Assembly: GCF_001540865.1 (NCBI RefSeq)
Contig: NC_033621.1
Coordinates: 2,203,439-2,267,438 of the forward strand
Reading direction: 5' to 3'
Origin: Ananas comosus
Lineage: Eukaryota > Streptophyta > Magnoliopsida > Poales > Bromeliaceae
DNA: 64,000 bases
The notes under the pieces were generated by a model, which saw nothing but the letters and a program-made list of their open reading frames with translations, searched no databases and was not told the origin of the DNA. Within the stretch, counting starts at the first letter, position 1; each line of letters starts with the position of its first letter. Both the position numbers and the translations under genes were made by a program. Shown one piece after another: positions 34,087-47,260 of this stretch.

Positions 34087-35666
34087 ATGGCATTTGCTAG
34101 TAAAGTTGGAAACCTTCTTAAGCGAACTGTAACTTCGAAACCGTCATTGTACCAGGCAATTCGATGCATGTCATCTTCAAAATTGTTTGTTGGAGGTACG
34201 AACTGTTCTTTTCTTCTCTACTTTCACTAGTCATTCTTGATGTCTTTTGCAGCGTCTGATATCTTTTGGTCTGCTTCTTTAGGAATCTCATATGGCACGG
34301 ATGATCAGAGTCTGAGAGAAGCTTTTGCTAACTACGGTGAAGTTGTTGAATGTATGTAAATTTTGTTCAACTTATTGATACTATTTTGTGAGTATGCTGT
34401 TGAGAAGTAACATGTATGTTTTTGTGATTTAGCTAGAGTTATCATTGACCGAGAGTCTGGTAGGTCCAGGGGATTTGGTTTTGTCACTTACACATCCAGT
34501 GAAGAGGCCTCAGCTGCCATCACTGCCATGGATGGAAAGGTACTTGTGTTATACAGCCTCAATTATATTTATGTTGGACACGAGTATGTGAATTGCACAG
34601 TATTTTTCTAAAGATGCATTATTTTTTTTTTCAAGTGAAGGAACGAACTTAAACTTTTATGTAGAGACATCGTGTGCATGCGAGGTTTAGCTGATCATTT
34701 ATTTTATGAGCTTTCATGGTTATTGGTTGGTATTAGGTAAATATTAATGCACATTTTGCACCAAGAATTTCCTTTAGGCTGAGCTTTGTTATCAGTTTAT
34801 AAGATACGATTCTACAAGTCAAGATTGCCGTGAGTTCTCGTTGGAGTTGATTTTGTGTTATTTATAAATTACTTGCTTAACTACATTTCTTTTAATGCTT
34901 TTAAAATTTTTTTACTGCATGGTTTGATTCTAACCAACATGGATATTGGTAGAGTCAGTTGTATCTCTCTTTCTTTTTTTTTTTCCCTTGCTGGTAATTG
35001 CGCCTTTATGTGGTTTCTTTGTTAGTAGGATTGAGCATATTTAGTCTAATAGCTGAATCTCCTTTTACTTTTTAACTCCATTAGGATCTTCATGGCCGGA
35101 TAATAAGGGTTAATTATGCTACCGATCGTACTGGCGGATCCCGTGGGTACGGAGGCAGTGGGGGCTACGGCACTGGCAGTGGATATGGCGGGTCTGGGAG
35201 CTACGGTGGCTATGCTGGTAATGCTGGCAGTTACGGTGGTAACGGCGACGGCGGTAACTTCGGCGGCGGCTACAATGCTGGAGATAATTACAACAGTGGC
35301 GGCAGCAGTGGTGGTAACTATGGCGGCAGTTACAACGTCGGAGATAACTACAACAGTGGTGGTGGAAGTGGCGGAAACTACGGCAGCGGAGGCTATGATG
35401 GTGGAAATATCGGTGGGAACTACGGCGGCGGCGGCGGCGGCGGCGGCAACTATACGAGTGGCGCCTCTACTGGCGATAACTACGCTGCTAGCGGCCGTGG
35501 TGGTGGTGATTACGGTGCTACGGGATATGGCGGCAACAGTGATCAGTATGGTAGCAGCAGTGGTGTTGGTGGTCAGCATAATAGCCAGGACGACTTGTTG
35601 GAGGATAAGTTCAACGACGATGATCTCGATGACGAGCCCGAGGACTACGCCAATAAGAGAGGATAA
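34087..35666 (+). CDS. Mitochondrial-type glycine-rich RNA-binding protein
   Basis: Four exons, join(34087..34195,34283..34351,34433..34539,35085..35666), 288 residues. A basic N-terminal extension ([20 protein letters not shown], lacking acidic residues) looks like a mitochondrial targeting peptide and matches plant GR-RBP3/5-type proteins, some of which act in organelle RNA editing. One RRM follows (about 33-106; RNP2 LFVGGI, RNP1 SRGFGFVTY). The last exon encodes a long Gly/Tyr/Ser/Asn-rich low-complexity domain (about 112-255) with GGNYG-type repeats, ending in an acidic tail ([19 protein letters not shown]). The long open frames on both strands over 35046-35760 are shadows of the GGN-rich codons. 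Exact paralogue not determined. Confidence 0.92.
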
Positions 35667-36853
35667 TACGTACTCCAAACATCATCCAGCGACGAGCTGG
35701 GAGGATTCATATGGCGACGTACTTGGACATATATCCTTTTCTTTTACTCCTGCAGTTTAATTGTGATTCATGAAAGGCTAAGGCGAATTTTGTTGATGAG
35801 CACATGTAAAACCATGCTATGCTTAGTGGCTAGCGTAAGACTATCATCTTTTATTTACGCTTTGCATTCATTTGTGATGTGTTGTTGAGGCGCTTCTTAG
35901 AATTCTGATGATATTTAAGTTTCCGGAAGGTGAAGGTGCTATTTTGGGTTTAATATATGTTGATATTTTTGCTTTGCGGAGTTTTGTAGGTAGTAAATAA
36001 CTAATGGGGTTTGAAGAGAATATATATTAAAGCAGATTCATGCGTCATGCGTACACCCTCGTTAAATTCATGTGTCATCGGGGCTAGATCATCTGAACTC
36101 AGAAATTTACAGAGATCAGTAGGGTAGGTGCAAAGTTGAGTTCAGAAGAGTTCGCAAAATGCACAGGTTTCTTACTCTCCGCATCCAAACAACCCTCAAA
36201 AACTGTCCGCATCCAAGCAGCCCTTAAAACCGTTAAAATTGAGCTCGCTTCGTTTACAATATTAAACGGAAGGATGGGAGCATCATGTATGCACCTCATA
36301 CTCTGTTCCATTATCATCTTATATGTACAAAGTGTTTCCACCTTTTAAGATTCAAACAACGTCGCAAGAATCGACACAAATGCAAAAGGGTGGCATGCTC
36401 TTTGGGTCCCCAGGTGTAAGTTGCCAACAAAGCTTAATTACCAACAAAGCTCAAATCTTAAAAGGAAACGCCAATAACAAGTGCAAAAATCATTTAGTAT
36501 TACACAATGATCAATCACCTCGATCATCAATATGCACTACATTTAAGGAAAACGAGAAGAAAAAGTCTCAAAAGATGAGGCATTCATTCCCATCTCCCAC
36601 ATTAGAAAAAAGCAGGAGATATGTACCTAAACTCGTCTCAAATGATTAATATCTTCATCGCCAACATATGCCAAAATTTGCCACCATTTCAACGGCAGCT
36701 GCAGCAGCAGAGGGTTTGGCCGTTGCAAGATCGACCTTTTTGCCAATATAATCCACCTATAAACGCCACGCTGCGACAAATGATAGAGTGGCAAACGACT
36801 TTAGTTCTTTACCCTGCATTCCTCCAAAGAACTATGACAATGCACAATCAAAA
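35667..36853. other. 3' flanks of two convergent genes
   Basis: Lies between the stop of the glycine-rich protein gene (+) and the stop of RIK (-). It presumably holds both 3' UTRs. Short open frames at 36136-36649 show no family resemblance. No repeat or RNA gene seen. Confidence 0.5.
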
Positions 36854-39800
36854 TTACACAGCCCAAAACGGTTTCGGCACTGATTTTGGAACTGGACTGC
36901 TCTTCACGAGTTCTTCAGCTTCATCAGCATCGTCATCCTCGTCTCCATACTCCATCAGCTTCAGCAGTGTATCTGAAATTAAGATACACAAATGACACAG
37001 TGAATTGAACTTATACAAACATCGTCAGGCTCATCATTCCATCCAGATTGTAGTGTTGCCTAGAAGCAAAGACAGCAAGTTTGATTGAAGAATTATTTTC
37101 ACCCGAGTCTTGGGATTAACAAAAAAGAGCAAAGCGAAGCTCTATCATATTAGAATTTATATGTAGATCCTTTTTTCCTGTCCAAAATGAGGATTCAAAC
37201 AAATGAACAACGATAAACCAGATCGATTCCTGCATTGCGTTTTCAGATTTTACTCGAAAATTGCTGCATACATAGAGGAACTGATTTGGTTACGCAGTGT
37301 GCAGAACATAAGAGTATGTTTGTAGCTGCTAATAAATACCTGAAACAGACTCTCCATTTGTATTTGCAGTGACTTGCTTCTTTGGAGGAGATTGTACTGA
37401 TGAGGATTTTGTTGCAGCAGTCCTTGTGGATAATGGCGGCGGTATTGAGTCATTCAAACATAAGCTGCTGCTCTCAATCTTTGGAGCTGATTGAGGTGCA
37501 AAAAATTTAGGTGGCGGTGGAGACATGTTCCTTGGAGGTGGAGGCAGCGGCATATTCAATGGAGGCGGCGGGGGCATCATACACGATGCAGGCTCCACTA
37601 ACTTCCTTGGAGGTGGCATGGACGAAATACTTCTGATGCCCGAATCTTTTGAACCTGGCTTAAGAAATTCTGATCCCTGTCGTAAGTTCTGAGAAGCAAA
37701 GAAATAAAAAAATCCATTTGCTTAACATGTTATCATAATAATAAAATATAGGGGGAAAAGTAAAATGATTATGTCCTGCAAACAGATATGCATTAGAAGA
37801 AAAATGGAAGCCTCAATCATAGGTTAAAATAGCGCATGACACTGCTGGTACACCAAAAGTTTAAGCTGGTCAACAACCAATTGCCGGAAGGATTACCCAA
37901 AAAAAATTAGAGACACTACAGAAAAACAAGGGAAAGATTTTTTGGGGGTGAAGTTGCGTAGACTAGGACTAAGAAAAATTAGAGAAAGAAAGATCTAATA
38001 CAACACACCGAGCTCTCAAACAGTTTTTCATGGCATTATGGCATTACGGAAAAGGTCAGTGGATAATTGTTGATTGCTCTTGATTGTCCGCAAAGATTAG
38101 TTCAAAACAGAAATGGGTGTTAGCTCCTAGGACAAAAGCAGCAAATCTCTTGTGCCAGGTTAGGGCAGTATCTAGAGGCAAAAATGACTCAGTCATATGA
38201 GACAATGTATTGAACTGTTTATTTTCGCAGGACTAAAAGGAGCATCCGGCAAGCAAGTCCAAGATCTTCTACGCAACTCCAAGACTTGAAAAACCCTGTG
38301 AAACAAGTCCAGAGACAAGTCCAAATAGCAGCCTGTCAGCTTCAGAGAAGGTCAGAAAAAATACCTGGAAATGACAGTTGCATAGTCAGTCGAATATTCA
38401 TTACATAGAAGCACCAAGAATTTTTTTTTTTTTTTTAAAGGCAAAAAGAAACACGAAGACCACAATCAACACTCCTAAAACCAGATCAGGCACCGATTCA
38501 AAAGGATCTATACGCCCAGCAAATTATGGGTTTATTTGTGTCCCCATCATAATCTTAATTTTTAAAGAATACTGTATACCCAAAAAGCCCATTTAAGATG
38601 TTCTTCTTACTCCAAAACCCAACTTCTCCCAATAAATCAAATCCCACTTTACTAGATATATATATGTATATGTGTAACTTCACAGAGTTATATATGTCAA
38701 AATTTCAACATTCTAGTAAGAACTTTCAGAAAAGAAAGGCACGAAGAAGAACTTTAAAGGCTGAAAAATAAATAGTTCTAAGTCTTTAGTTCCAAAGTGT
38801 CAAACATATAATTGAGTCTGAGCAATAAATCATCAAAAAGAAATGTTAGGGGACCTCTGTTATAAATATTTTCCATAAGACAAACTGAAGCAACCTACTC
38901 TTATGCGATGCCAGTCCTAAAACCCATGCTTATAATAGAGGAAATATCTTTTTAAGTAATGCTTGAAGAGATCAGCAATAAATAGAAGGATGGCCCTCCA
39001 CAATTAAACTGCAGTGTCACTGGAAGCAGCTTTTGCTAGTTATAGAGTTTTGAGGTGACTAGGCTCTAGTTTCACACTAAGGACTAACCATAACACAAAT
39101 GAAAACGGGTAGAAAAGTTGTAGAATAGGGAACCTCATTGTCTCAATAATTCTACTAGATTGGTTTATCTTTATGTTCTTCCTAAGCCTCCTAAAAAGTA
39201 CATTAATCAGGCAGCGACACCCACATATTACCTGACTGGGTGCTGTAGGTCCCTTTGGAGAAACCAGCAACTCCTGAAATTTCCGCTTTTGTGGAGGACG
39301 TTTGTCTGGCTCAGCACTTGTGCTTGAAGTCTTCGCCGTTGTGCTTGCGGATAAGCTAGTGGATAAAACAGCAGGAGCAGTTGAAGCCGGTGCCTGCCTG
39401 AGTGCTAAAGCAACTTGCTGAAGAGGAGTTGCTTGGGGGTATATTCCTCCATATCCAGCATAGCGTGTTCCTCCAGTCACTGAGGGAGGGGCATAGCTAA
39501 CGATGTTCGGTTGGACGACATTACTTGGCATAATATATCCTGTGGATACTGATACTCCAGTTGGTGCAAAGCATTGCGATGTTGATGGTGCTATCGAGAC
39601 AGGAGATGGTGGTACCATTGCCGAGCCATGAACTCCAGCCAATAACTGCTGAGGAGGAGGAACAGCATTATATACCTTAGACGATGGGATCCTGGACCAA
39701 GAATTCAGTGAGCATTGCTAAAAATTGAAAGGAAAGAAAGAAGAAACTTGGCATATGTAACAAATAATATAGAGATCCCGCTTACCTATAGTTCATATCC

Positions 39801-42800
39801 AAAAGGCATGACGACTAGTAAAAAACCTCTCAATAAATTGATTAACAGAAAATGGGGCTGATTATGTTTAGCTGGAGAAAACCAATAGTAGTTTCTGAAT
39901 ATAACTTGCCAAATTAGATGGGAAGGAAGTTATTTTAAAAACCAATATCATATCATTCGATGATCAAGTCGAGCATTAACTGCAAAAGTACAGGAACCTT
40001 GCAAAATCACGATGGAACACAAAATACAATTTAGGTCTCGACAACAAAGTTGCCTAGTGAAAACATATGAGAGATGAAATTCTTGAATATCTATCCCAGA
40101 TCGGTGATATTCACAACCAAAAATACTCCCTGAATTTTTAGTTTCACCAGATGTAGATAAAGCAAAAGAGCAAGCAGTAAAAATTCATGTAAGTATGACT
40201 GTTTAGAAGAAATACAAGTACCTGGAAGCACCGCATTCAGCAGCTATTGTGTCAAAAAGGTGTTCCGCTAGAATCCTTGCTGCTTCAAGACTCTTGGTGT
40301 TGGTACTTGACAAATACAAGTGCAGTGGCTGCTGCACTGCTCTCATTAAAGGAATTATTAATCAACAACTAGTAGAAAAGAACTCATCCAAAAAGACAAA
40401 AGTGATGGATATAATCCCAACCTTCAGAGTGACAGTTTTGAAGGTCACCCGAACCCTGTCCTCTTAGTTCAACGTGTACACCTGTCTCCTTGATAATGTG
40501 ATTTATATATTGGTCCTGTATATATAAATGGAAAACCACCAACAACACAAAAAACAATCTCCCCCATTCACATGGAGATGTTAGAGAAAGCTCACAGCAT
40601 TAGAATCTCCCACAAACAAAGGATTGAATGAACTTCAATATAGAATGAGTCCACAACTAGGGATGATAACAAAATCAACTTCACTATAGTGAACACCAAG
40701 TGCAATATTCCTATGAACCAAGTCTAGATCACAAAAACATACATTTGGTCCACGGATACGAGCTGCAATATTCGATGAGGGGTCCGCTTCAAAACCCAAA
40801 AATAAGCATGTAGTAAGAGGATGAGAAACCTGCGGTCACAGAACAGTATTTTGTAAAACTATTATCCTCTCAAAAGAAAAGGTCACATGTGATGTGATGT
40901 GATGAGATAGAATGGACAGTACCTGCCCATTACTTTGGACCAAATTTAGTGGGATAGAAGCTAACGGTGAATTCTGCACTTGTTTCAATATTTCCTCAAC
41001 CATGGAAGCTGCACAATCAACTGCTCTAATACGTTCGGCCATGTCTTTCAACTAACGCTCAAAAAATTAACAGAAATTTCCTCTGTTATGACCAAATTGT
41101 GTAATACGGAAACTTAAAAAAATCTACAAAACTACAGAAAAGTTCTTATGAACTCCGCAAAAATCCTGGTAAAAGAAAGTGGACCTATGATTCTATATTA
41201 TTAGAAATTAAGAAAACAAATTAGTATCAAATATAAAATAAAAAAATGTAGACAACAAGCGTCAAAACCAAAATCTAGGGTGATTTCAACAAGCCAATAT
41301 ATACATTTTTACAGGATAATTACAAGCTGAAGCAAACTACATACACATGCTAGAAAGGGGAGACATAAAAAGTAAAATCATGATGATAAGTTGGCTATGC
41401 TAATGATTACGTAATACAACTTACATGGGATCCAGCAGAAATATGGAGATACAGTGGCTTTTCACCGTCAGGCAAACTATTTGGAGGACGGTATTTTCCC
41501 CTGTAGCATAATAAAACATAAATGTTAGAACCAAGCATAGCCATCTCTCTTGTCACTACTAATTCTTTCTATAACTAACCTTGTAATGACAACAGCACCC
41601 GTGCACTTTTGAATCTGTAAGAGTTAGATACAAACTATCATCTCAGTGCAAACATATAAGAATTATTCTAACATCATTTAACAAAAGAATTAACTCTTTC
41701 TAGATTTCCAGGTCAACCTCTTCTTGTGTCTGGCGTTTGGTAAGCTTGTATCGTACGATCGGATCTGCATCATTTATCACAATTTCCCGTGCTATTAACT
41801 CATCCTGAATTTTTGGCTGTGACAAAGAAAGAAATACTATGTGCATAAGCGTCTAAGTAATCTATGTGCTTTAAGAGGAGGGGGGGGACATCACACAAGA
41901 AGAAAAAATGGAAACAATCGCTACAGTATTGTAAACAAAGGGTTTTTTTTGACTGAATTTACTTCTCAATAAAATAACCTTCAGAAAACACTACACAAGC
42001 ATTCTGTTCCACAGTCTGCAATGGTTTCAGAATAATTAAGACAAAAAAAAAAAAACTAGACTCAACATATCAAATTCCTAAAATAGGAGAACAATACCAA
42101 AAAATCAGTATAAATATAAATTCACAGATCAATACCAATATGTCACCTGAGTTAATTTTTGAATGATTTCAGCAGCATTCTGTGGAATGGAAACAGATTG
42201 TAACAGCTGTGCGGATCCAGCATCAGTAACAGGAAGAGGAACTGCTGCTGGGTGAGAAATCCCAACAACCCCGCCCAAACCCACCGGCAACCCAGGAACA
42301 GCAGCTGCTGCAGATATAAAGTGCTCTGCAGGCTGGTCCCATTTTCGCTTTTTCCTGCCATTTGAAGCAAAGCATCCTTTAACAGTGGAAGATCTTTAAA
42401 GAACAAGCTATAGACAACCGTCAAGTATAATTTGAACAGGGTTATGCTTCTCGTATCCATCCTACAATTCTCGTTACTGTGAAATTTTTAATAGCCTCAG
42501 TGGGATTAGTCTGGAAAAACACAGGTATGTTGAGCAAATACAGCATAGATCGCTGATCACAAAATTTATCAAACTTTACACCATAATACATTCTCTGGCA
42601 TGAGAATTAGACCCACTACTGATTTTTGACTATAAAGCAAGATGGCATCTTCATCTCCTCTCGGTTCTGAGCCTGGATTTCAGTTTTATTTGTTTATTTT
42701 ATATAACACGGCTCCATCAGGGCATAAATCCATCCAAAGCAATAAAGGTATCTAATTACCATCTCCAAATTCTCAAATCGAAGGACAAAACCAACATAAT

Positions 42801-43090
42801 AAGAAGCTGATATAACATACAAACCACCTCCTCTGCTCTTTACACTACAAAACAATAGTACTAGCTAAAATAGATATATATCCCGAACTCAGGGTTCAGA
42901 ACCAACAGTATAATGCACAAATTGCAAAAATTCGAACTCCTAACCACCAAAAATAGAGCGAAACCCAAGTAAAAACACGAAATCCAAATCCCAACCATGA
43001 GATCAGGGTACGGAGGGGCAACCTCTGCTTCGCGGCACCTGCGACCGCCGCGGAATCGTCGGAAGCTTTAGGGCTTCGATCTTCCGTCAT
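36854..43090 (-). CDS. RIK: RIK, KH-domain protein (RS2-interacting KH protein)
   Basis: Twelve coding exons on the minus strand: 43023..43090, 42147..42354, 41718..41816, 41580..41614, 41425..41500, 40923..41051, 40743..40829, 40422..40515, 40222..40339, 39232..39691, 37340..37688, 36854..36972; 613 residues, every junction in frame. Recognised by KKRKWDQP near the N-terminus, a KH-type RNA-binding region (about 215-300; IAARIRGPNDQYINHIIKET), a long Pro-rich low-complexity stretch (MPPPPPLNMPLPPPP) and the C-terminal signature DTLLKLMEYGDEDD ... KPFWAV. In maize and Arabidopsis RIK binds the ROUGH SHEATH2/AS1 MYB protein, which keeps KNOX genes silent. That role is known from the family, not shown here. 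Exon 9 has tandem acceptors three bases apart (start 40339 or 40336), adding or dropping one Ala. Confidence 0.93.
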
Positions 43091-43266
43091 CTTCTCGCTC
43101 AACGAAGACCAAAACTACGCGCGAAACCTCAAGCTCCGACAATGGAGAAGGGCCTTATCCTCACCAAATCCCAAATCCGGTGGCGAAATCGGCGGCGGAC
43201 GCGGAGGAGGAGCAGGGGGAGGGGGAAGGTGGGGTTCACCTACTAGGGTTTCGTCCTCGGCTATGG

Positions 43267-43293
<27 letters not shown>
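43267..43293. repeat. (GA)n microsatellite in the RIK leader
   Basis: A GA repeat about 175 bases upstream of the RIK start codon, so (CT)n in the sense strand of the likely 5' UTR or core promoter. Confidence 0.8.
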
Positions 43294-43297
<4 letters not shown>

Positions 43298-43559
43298 CTC
43301 AGAGGATCGAGGAGGAGGACAAGGGTATTTTGGGAAAGGAGAAGTAAAAATAGCCGCTGAATATCAGCATGGCACAAAGCTGTGCGGTAACCCGCATAGA
43401 AATTCTTATGCGAGCGTGTAGTATCCACCGTGCACTTTGCTTCGCACAAAGGCATCTCGACCGTCCGTTACTGCACAAAAATTTCCTATTTCCATTGTCT
43501 ATTTTTTCTTTTTTTCTAAAAAAAAAATTGCAGTTTGGATTCTCTCAATAATATTTTGG

Positions 43560-44423
43560 ATAAACTTTAAATGCCACTCCCGTAATTTCACTTTCTTATC
43601 TTAAAATGTATCAATTTAGTATTTTGTTATTTTTTTTTCTTTTCGGCAGTTCCTTGGTTAAAATTTTTTAAAGTTATATACAAAACAAAATTTCAGGTAC
43701 TTCATTTAGGTTGGGACGTTCCATCGCTTTTGAACCTGAATAATTTTATTTATAATGTAAAATAATTAATTTAAATCTATATAAAGATATTTTGTTTTTT
43801 TTTTTACATTAAATCTACCAAATTGGCAGATTTCATAAACTTGAATATCATCATACGACTTAGTTTTATAATTTGTACATAGAATTCATTAATTACCCTT
43901 CTTATTTAAGTTTATTTAAACCAAAATAAAATATAGAATTAAAATTAATATACATTTTCATACATACAATGATTGAGACATGAGATAAAGTTCAAGAGGT
44001 TTTTTTAAATTAAGTGTTAATATTAAGAAGGGTAATTAATGAATTAAAATTAATATACATTTTCATACATACAATGATTGAGACATGAGATAAAGTTCAA
44101 GAGGTTTTTTTAAATTAAGTGTTAATATTAAGAAGTTTTTTTTTTTTTCTGTAAAAGTTCTTGACCAGTAGGGCAGTTTGAAATGGAGCTTTCAACTTTA
44201 TTTTCTTTGATTTACAATTTACACATACCCATTTATGAAAAGTAAAAAATATAGATTTCATCAATAATTAATTCGGAACTGGAGATAACCTGAAACGTGA
44301 ATAGCCTGAAATTTATAATAATTCTTATTTAGATTGCTCAAAACCAAGATAACTTAAATACAAATGAATTGAATTTTGTTTTATTTAAGTTAAATATAAT
44401 TAATAAGTAATATAAATAGAGTT
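43560..44423. other. Intergenic between RIK promoter and tRNA-Asn
   Basis: AT-rich DNA. The only structure seen is the 105-bp tandem duplication at 43936-44135. No gene detected. Confidence 0.5.
43936..44135. repeat. 105-bp tandem duplication
   Basis: The unit starting GAATTAAAATTAATATACAT occurs at 43936 and 44041. The copies are identical by eye over about 95 bases; the second then runs into poly-T. TTAATTACCCTTCTTA at about 43890 is the reverse complement of the junction sequence at about 44025. Confidence 0.9.
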
Positions 44424-44440
44424 GCTGGAATAGCTCAGTT

Positions 44441-44473
<33 letters not shown>

Positions 44474-44497
44474 GAGGTTCAAGCCCTCCTTCTAGCG
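44424..44497 (+). tRNA. tRNA-Asn (anticodon GTT)
   Basis: A 74-nt cloverleaf with no intron. The acceptor stem GCTGGAA pairs with TTCTAGC (one G-T pair), discriminator G. The D-arm includes AGCTCAGTTGGTTAGAGC (A box), the anticodon stem TGTGG/CCACA presents CTGTTAA with anticodon GTT, and the T-arm contains GGAGGTTCAAGCCCTCC (B box). The sequence matches the nuclear plant tRNA-Asn pattern, decoding AAC/AAT. It lies alone in the gap between RIK and the ATP synthase gene. An A-rich 5' flank precedes it and a T-run terminator follows. Confidence 0.97.
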
Positions 44498-44504
44498 ATT
44501 TAAA

Positions 44505-44512
44505 TTTTTTTT
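44505..44512 (+). terminator. Pol III T-run terminator of tRNA-Asn
   Basis: Eight consecutive T residues beginning eight bases after the tRNA discriminator base. Confidence 0.85.
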
Positions 44513-44515
44513 CAC

Positions 44516-44728
44516 ATATATCACTTCATGTATGTATATATTTGCTTATTCACTCAAAGCCTGGTATGTAACAAGCACTTAATCTACAAGTAAAGCATCT
44601 TAATTTACATCTCCACAACTTTTTATATATCACTTCATGTATGTATATATTTGCTTATTCACTCAAAGCCTGGTATATAACAAGCACTTAATCTACAAGT
44701 AAAGCATCATCTTAATTTACATCTCCAT
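44516..44728. repeat. 109-bp tandem duplication downstream of tRNA-Asn
   Basis: The unit starting ATATATCACTTCATGTATG occurs at 44516 and 44625. The copies are nearly identical, with one substitution (GTATGTAAC/GTATATAAC) and a 3-base CAT insertion in the second. Confidence 0.9.
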
Positions 44729-44849
44729 GAAACTCGATAAACTCCAAGTACAGAAGCTATACTTACGAGGCAAACTCGACATAAAAAGCCACATAATAGG
44801 GGAAAAGAGAGCTTCCACAGTAAAGCACCATGCGTGCTCGATCTGCGGT

Positions 44850-47260
44850 TCATCCGGTAAGAGCAGAGGCTCCTGATATGATCTCAATGAGCTCCGTGGT
44901 GATCGATGCTTGACGGGTCCTTAAAGAGAAATCAAATGACAAAGGGCTAGTTTCAACACATTTGCTTTATATTTTTTATGTGTCAATGCGTGAATGTGTG
45001 TGTCTACATATGTCAGAAAAAAAAAAAAGAAAAAAAGAGAAAGAAACCTGTTATGAGTAAGCGTAAGGCGATGGAGCATTTTGCCAGCATTTCTACTGGA
45101 GTTGTCCATGGCAGACATACGCGCTCCCAACTCGCTACATGCATTCTCCAGCATCGCTTTAAACAGAACCTACGATGATACGTATGTATTTACAGATGCT
45201 TGTATCTGTGTATGTATGTATATGTACGGATGATGCGTGTACATACGTACGTATTTATGTTTGTCTCAATCTCAATGCATCATTAAGAGCCAGTATCATG
45301 TTCACAGATAGGAAAATAAAAGTGCTGAACCTGCTGAGAAATTTGTGTTGAAAATGCATCCATCAACTGATTAAGATCAGGAGTCTTACACAAGCAAACT
45401 GGAACTCCACAAGATTCTGAAGCACTTCTGATTTCGTCTCCCCTCCTTCAATCTCATATGAATCCAAATCCCCGAGCATTCCTCCTGCTTCCGATTCTCT
45501 CTCCACGACCTGCCATATACAGAAAAAAAAAGGAAAATTACAAGAAAATGATCTTTAGTTCAGGGTAACTTGTTGTTTGTGAATAGCATCAAATGATTAG
45601 AGAAAACCTGGGCTCACCTCAGGGGATAATATCGTTGCAACCGTCGGCCAATGTATGACTACATGACGGAACTTGTTGAAAACAATTCTTATAGCATCAA
45701 ATTCGACATTCTTCAAGATAATGTCCGCCAATTCAGAGATCTAAAAAATTTGTCATATCGGCATTAGCTAGAAAGTAGTACCACAAATTTTTTTTTTCTA
45801 ATGCCCAAATATAGAAAGGGCGAGTCATAGATCGACAAGAAATAGAACTAAAATCATAAAAAGGGATGAAATTGACCTGCGTAAAATTAATAGGAGTCTT
45901 CTGCAGCTGCAGCTCAGTTATAGTCATCGCAATGTCGTCCTTCGAATCACTAACCATTTGAACCTTACCCTTTTCTCCTAGTATGACATACTTCGTTTCC
46001 CTTTCCGAACCTGAGCGCGAAAAAGGTTGGCCAAATTGAAAATATGACCATGGTAATAAAGAATTTAATAGTTAATCATCCAATAAACAATCCAGTACCA
46101 GAAATCAACTTGTAAAGAGCTTTGCTGACGTTAACTGACGCTGAATGGATGCTTCCGCAGAGGCCCTTGTCCGAGGTAACGGCGACTATAACATTCTTTT
46201 TCACATCAATACCTGATATTTACAGAATAAACTCAATTAACATATAATAGAGAAAATGAAATAGGCATATAAAGACATGTTTAAGGAAAATATAGCCCCT
46301 TTTTTCGAGTATAAGTAACGAAAAATTCTATGCCTCTTCAGAGTAGTATTTCATGGAAGTTGATATTAGGCTCCTAGTTTTAAGATTGAAAACAATGATG
46401 CTGAATACATACGTGGAGTATCTCCGAGAAGTGCAGTAAACGGCTGCCACAGGCCGCGCGAATTTTCGACTCTTTGTTGAGCTGATCGTAGCTTCGACGC
46501 TGCGACCATTTTCATCGCCTTCGTGATCTTCTGAATGTTCTTGACACTTTTCATCCGGTTTCTAACTGCATCATGTGTTCACAAATAGCATATGTAGGTT
46601 TCAAACTACCGTTTTTCTCCGAAAGTTTCAAACTACCAGGTAACAGTGTTTTAATCATTTATACTCGGCATTTTCACTCACGTGTGGATTGATTTTGACT
46701 AAAAATCTGAGCACGTGGGTTTTACTTAAACAGTAGGAAATTATGCGATTCCGAGCCTATTACCGACTTGAGTCGAAACCGATCGCCCGCCTCGCGGCGC
46801 CATCTCCCTGTCGATCGAAAATCCCAATGAATAATTCAAAACATCATCCCGATTTAAACACGAAAAGGTTTGCGAAAAAAAAAATAAAAAGTAACATATG
46901 AGTTCTCAAAATTTGAATAGGCAGAAGCACAAACACCAATTGTACTATTTTTTTTCTTATAGCATTTTCGGCCCTGTGAAGTAGAAATATCAAACTAGAA
47001 CTTCTACTTTTGAAGCACTGCACGTTTTTATTTGTCAAATATGCTACTGTGCTATTACTGAAAGCAGAAGCAGAAGCAGAGTCGATCATGACTAGAAAAA
47101 CCATGCCGATGTTAATAACCACCAACGATACATAAAAGACAAGTAAATGAATGTGCTCGTACTCGGAGAAAATGGCAGATCGTGCGGTGTTCGCGGTGTT
47201 GGGGAAGAGACGGGGGAGGAGGAATCGCCTCCGGTCCCATCTCAGAAGCGCTGTCGCCAT
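44850..47260 (-). CDS. ATP3: ATP synthase subunit gamma, mitochondrial
   Basis: Nine exons on the minus strand: 47163..47260, 46764..46807, 46413..46565, 46099..46212, 45877..46010, 45618..45740, 45390..45509, 45048..45169, 44850..44919; 325 residues, frame closed throughout. The gamma subunit is the rotating central shaft of F1 that couples proton flow to ATP synthesis in the mitochondrial matrix. An Arg-rich N-terminus ([20 protein letters not shown]) fits an import presequence. The conserved N-terminal helix ([20 protein letters not shown]), [11 protein letters not shown] in the middle and the C-terminal signature [12 protein letters not shown] ... [15 protein letters not shown] are all present. 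The chloroplast-specific regulatory cysteine insert is absent, which supports the mitochondrial isoform. The phase-2 junction after IFSE is the only one that leads to [16 protein letters not shown]. Confidence 0.95.

Noticed and set aside
35046..35760. Long open frames on both strands rich in Ala/Thr/Val or Ser
   Set aside because: They overlap the Gly/Asn-rich last exon of the RNA-binding protein and arise from its repetitive GGN/AAY codons in other frames.
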